A DNA stretch of 10,493 nucleotides from an uncultured Bacteroidales bacterium. Lineage in GTDB: Bacteria > Bacteroidota > Bacteroidia > Bacteroidales > P3. The stretch spans positions 1 through 10,493 of the forward strand of contig CALCUN010000207.1 in assembly GCA_937906975.1 (NCBI GenBank). Direction: 5' to 3'. Of this stretch, positions 9,575 through 10,493 are shown in pieces (position 1 is the stretch's first letter; every line of letters begins with the position of its first letter). Made by a program: the position numbers and the translations under genes. The notes beneath the pieces are model-generated. The model was not told the origin of the DNA, made no database searches, and saw nothing but the letters and a program-made list of their open reading frames with translations.

Positions 9575-10339
9575 TTATTTTGTTTTTAATATTTCGGAAA
9601 TTATTATTGCTGTTGCTATAGAAGCATTAAGGCTTTCGGGTTTATTATCTGTGCGAAAGCGTGGGATTGTTATGTTATGATTTATGTATTTTCTTATTTC
9701 TTGACTTATTCCGTGAGATTCGCTTCCTATTACAAGGATTGAGTCTTTTTGAAAGCTTTTTTCATATATGCTTTCTCCGCCTTCTACTATGGAACCATAG
9801 ATTGGAGTTGATTTAGGTAAGGATTCAAAGTAGGTTTTTAAGTCTGTGTAATTTGTTTTCGTTCTAAATATTGAACCCATTGTGGATTGAACTGTTTTTG
9901 GATTGTATAAATCCACGCAGTCTAAGGAACAAATTATTTGTTCTACGGCAAACCAATCAGCTAATCGGATTATTGTTCCTAAATTACCTGGGTCTTTTAT
10001 GCCATCTAATACTATTGTTAAGCCTTTTGTTTGATTGGAAAAGTTTTCTTGTGGAATTTTTACAAGAGAATATACTTGATTTGGTGTGGAAAGCAGAGAA
10101 ATTTTATTTAAGTCGTCTTCGCTTATTTCTACTACCCTATTTGCAACGCCCTTTGTTTGAATTATTGTCTTATTTTTTTGAATCCATTGAGCAGTTGCAT
10201 ATATTGATTGTATATCGTATGCAGATTCTAAAAGTTCTGCCACCATTTTTTCGCCCTCTACAACAAATAATCCGTCTTGATTGCGAAATTTACTTTGTTT
10301 ATAACGACTTACGCGTTTAACTTCTGCTTTCGACAACAT
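9575..10339 (-). CDS. SpoU/TrmH-family RNA 2'-O-methyltransferase
   Basis: This is an S-adenosylmethionine-dependent ribose methyltransferase of the SPOUT superfamily, expected to modify rRNA or tRNA in the cytoplasm. Numbered from the ATG at 10339, the 254-residue protein has an N-terminal substrate-binding part (about 1-95, with FVVEGEKMVAELL). The C-terminal knotted catalytic domain shows all three SpoU motifs: motif 1 LDGIKDPGNLGTIIRLADWF (about 111-130), with the asparagine and arginine of the active site; motif 2 VIGSESHGIS (about 199-208); and motif 3 ending in ESLNASIATAIIISE (about 233-247), with the conserved Ser-Leu-Asn. The frame also opens at a TTG three codons earlier (10348), but ATG is preferred. 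The symbol rlmB or trmH cannot be chosen from sequence alone, because the target nucleotide differs between subgroups. A doubled terminator stands just upstream, so the gene should have its own promoter, which I could not identify. Confidence 0.9.
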   Translation of the reverse strand: MLSKAEVKRVSRYKQSKFRNQDGLFVVEGEKMVAELLESAYDIQSIYATAQWIQKNKTIIQTKGVANRVVEISEDDLNKISLLSTPNQVYSLVKIPQENFSNQTKGLTIVLDGIKDPGNLGTIIRLADWFAVEQIICSLDCVDLYNPKTVQSTMGSIFRTKTNYTDLKTYFESLPKSTPIYGSIVEGGESIYEKSFQKDSILVIGSESHGISQEIRKYINHNITIPRFRTDNKPESLNASIATAIIISEILKTK

Positions 10340-10360
10340 TTTACTCAACTTTTAGGTAAG

Positions 10361-10400
10361 AAAAAAAGGAGAACTCCTTTGAAAAAGGAGAACTCCTTTG
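10361..10400 (-). terminator. Tandemly duplicated intrinsic terminator
   Basis: Two identical 19-base copies lie end to end (10363-10381 and 10382-10400). Each contains the palindrome AAAGGAG, AA, CTCCTTT. On the minus strand each hairpin is followed by a T-run: TTTTT after the first reached, TTTTTTT (10361-10367) after the second. They begin about 20 bases past the stop codon of the minus-strand gene at the right edge and so form a double terminator for it. The two copies could also fold together into one longer hairpin with a small internal mismatch. Confidence 0.8.
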
Positions 10401-10419
10401 CTATTTCTTCAAAAGAAGA

Positions 10420-10493
10420 TTACTCAGCGTAAACTTCAAATGTAATTTCTGATTTTATTTCTTTGTAAACAGATACAATAACTTTGTGAGTTC
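10420..10493 (-). CDS. C-terminal end of a gene cut by the window edge, product unknown
   Basis: On the minus strand one frame stays open from the window edge to a TAA at 10420-10422 and encodes THKVIVSVYKEIKSEITFEVYAE; the other two frames contain stops. The alternating hydrophobic/charged pattern suggests beta strands of a soluble protein. The strong terminator about 20 bases past the stop supports a real gene end. Too little is present to recognise a family. Confidence 0.55.
   Translation of the reverse strand, partial: THKVIVSVYKEIKSEITFEVYAE

Noticed and set aside
9871-10320. Plus-strand frame of 149 codons opposite the RNA methyltransferase gene
   Set aside because: It overlaps the SpoU motif region on the other strand and encodes only a leucine/phenylalanine-rich shadow peptide.

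Overview
The window looks like a chromosomal housekeeping region of a low-GC member of the Bacteroidota, probably Bacteroidales. Supporting signs are AT-rich genes with ATG starts and A-rich rather than Shine-Dalgarno leaders, two matches to the TAnnTTTG -7 promoter element of this phylum, a TIGR02757/DUF2400 gene, a secreted NagZ plus beta-lactamase-fold fusion, and Bacteroidota-type LigA, PdxA and M17 aminopeptidase proteins. I see no tRNA, rRNA, CRISPR array, transposase or phage gene.

Left edge (1 to about 370): this short segment does not fit the rest. It holds the 5' end of a minus-strand secreted protein (1-120, about 49% GC by hand count, no clear start codon), an AT-rich gap with a small palindrome, and the first ~58 codons of a plus-strand magnesium transporter mgtE. 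The mgtE fragment runs head-on into a truncated ligA at a T7 run near 354-360. Both genes break at the same place, so this is either a misjoined contig end or a real rearrangement.

Minus-strand block (about 350-4553): pepA (M17 leucyl aminopeptidase), pdxA (vitamin B6 biosynthesis) and ligA (NAD-dependent DNA ligase, 3' end missing) follow each other in that transcription order, with an 11-bp gap and a 17-bp overlap. This is very likely one operon read from a promoter near 4582-4589.

Plus-strand block (4641-8253): it is divergently transcribed from a promoter at 4610-4617. First comes a 968-residue exported protein joining a GH3 beta-N-acetylglucosaminidase to a beta-lactamase/AmiE-like serine hydrolase, a probable one-chain muropeptide-degrading enzyme. 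It overlaps by 14 bp the next gene, a TIGR02757 (DUF2400) protein of unknown function. The block ends in a perfect 11-bp hairpin that contains the stop codon.

Right minus-strand block (8320-10493): a secreted alpha/beta hydrolase is preceded in transcription by a SpoU/TrmH-family RNA 2'-O-methyltransferase gene (7-bp gap). Upstream lies a doubled intrinsic terminator that closes a further minus-strand gene, of which only the last 24 codons are in the window. Three tandem 21-bp repeats sit at the 3' end of the hydrolase gene, the first copy containing its stop codon.

Nothing here is clearly a new defence or mobile system. The most interesting items are the NagZ-AmiE-like fusion, the mgtE/ligA junction, and the tandem repeat and hairpin structures in the convergent intergenic region.
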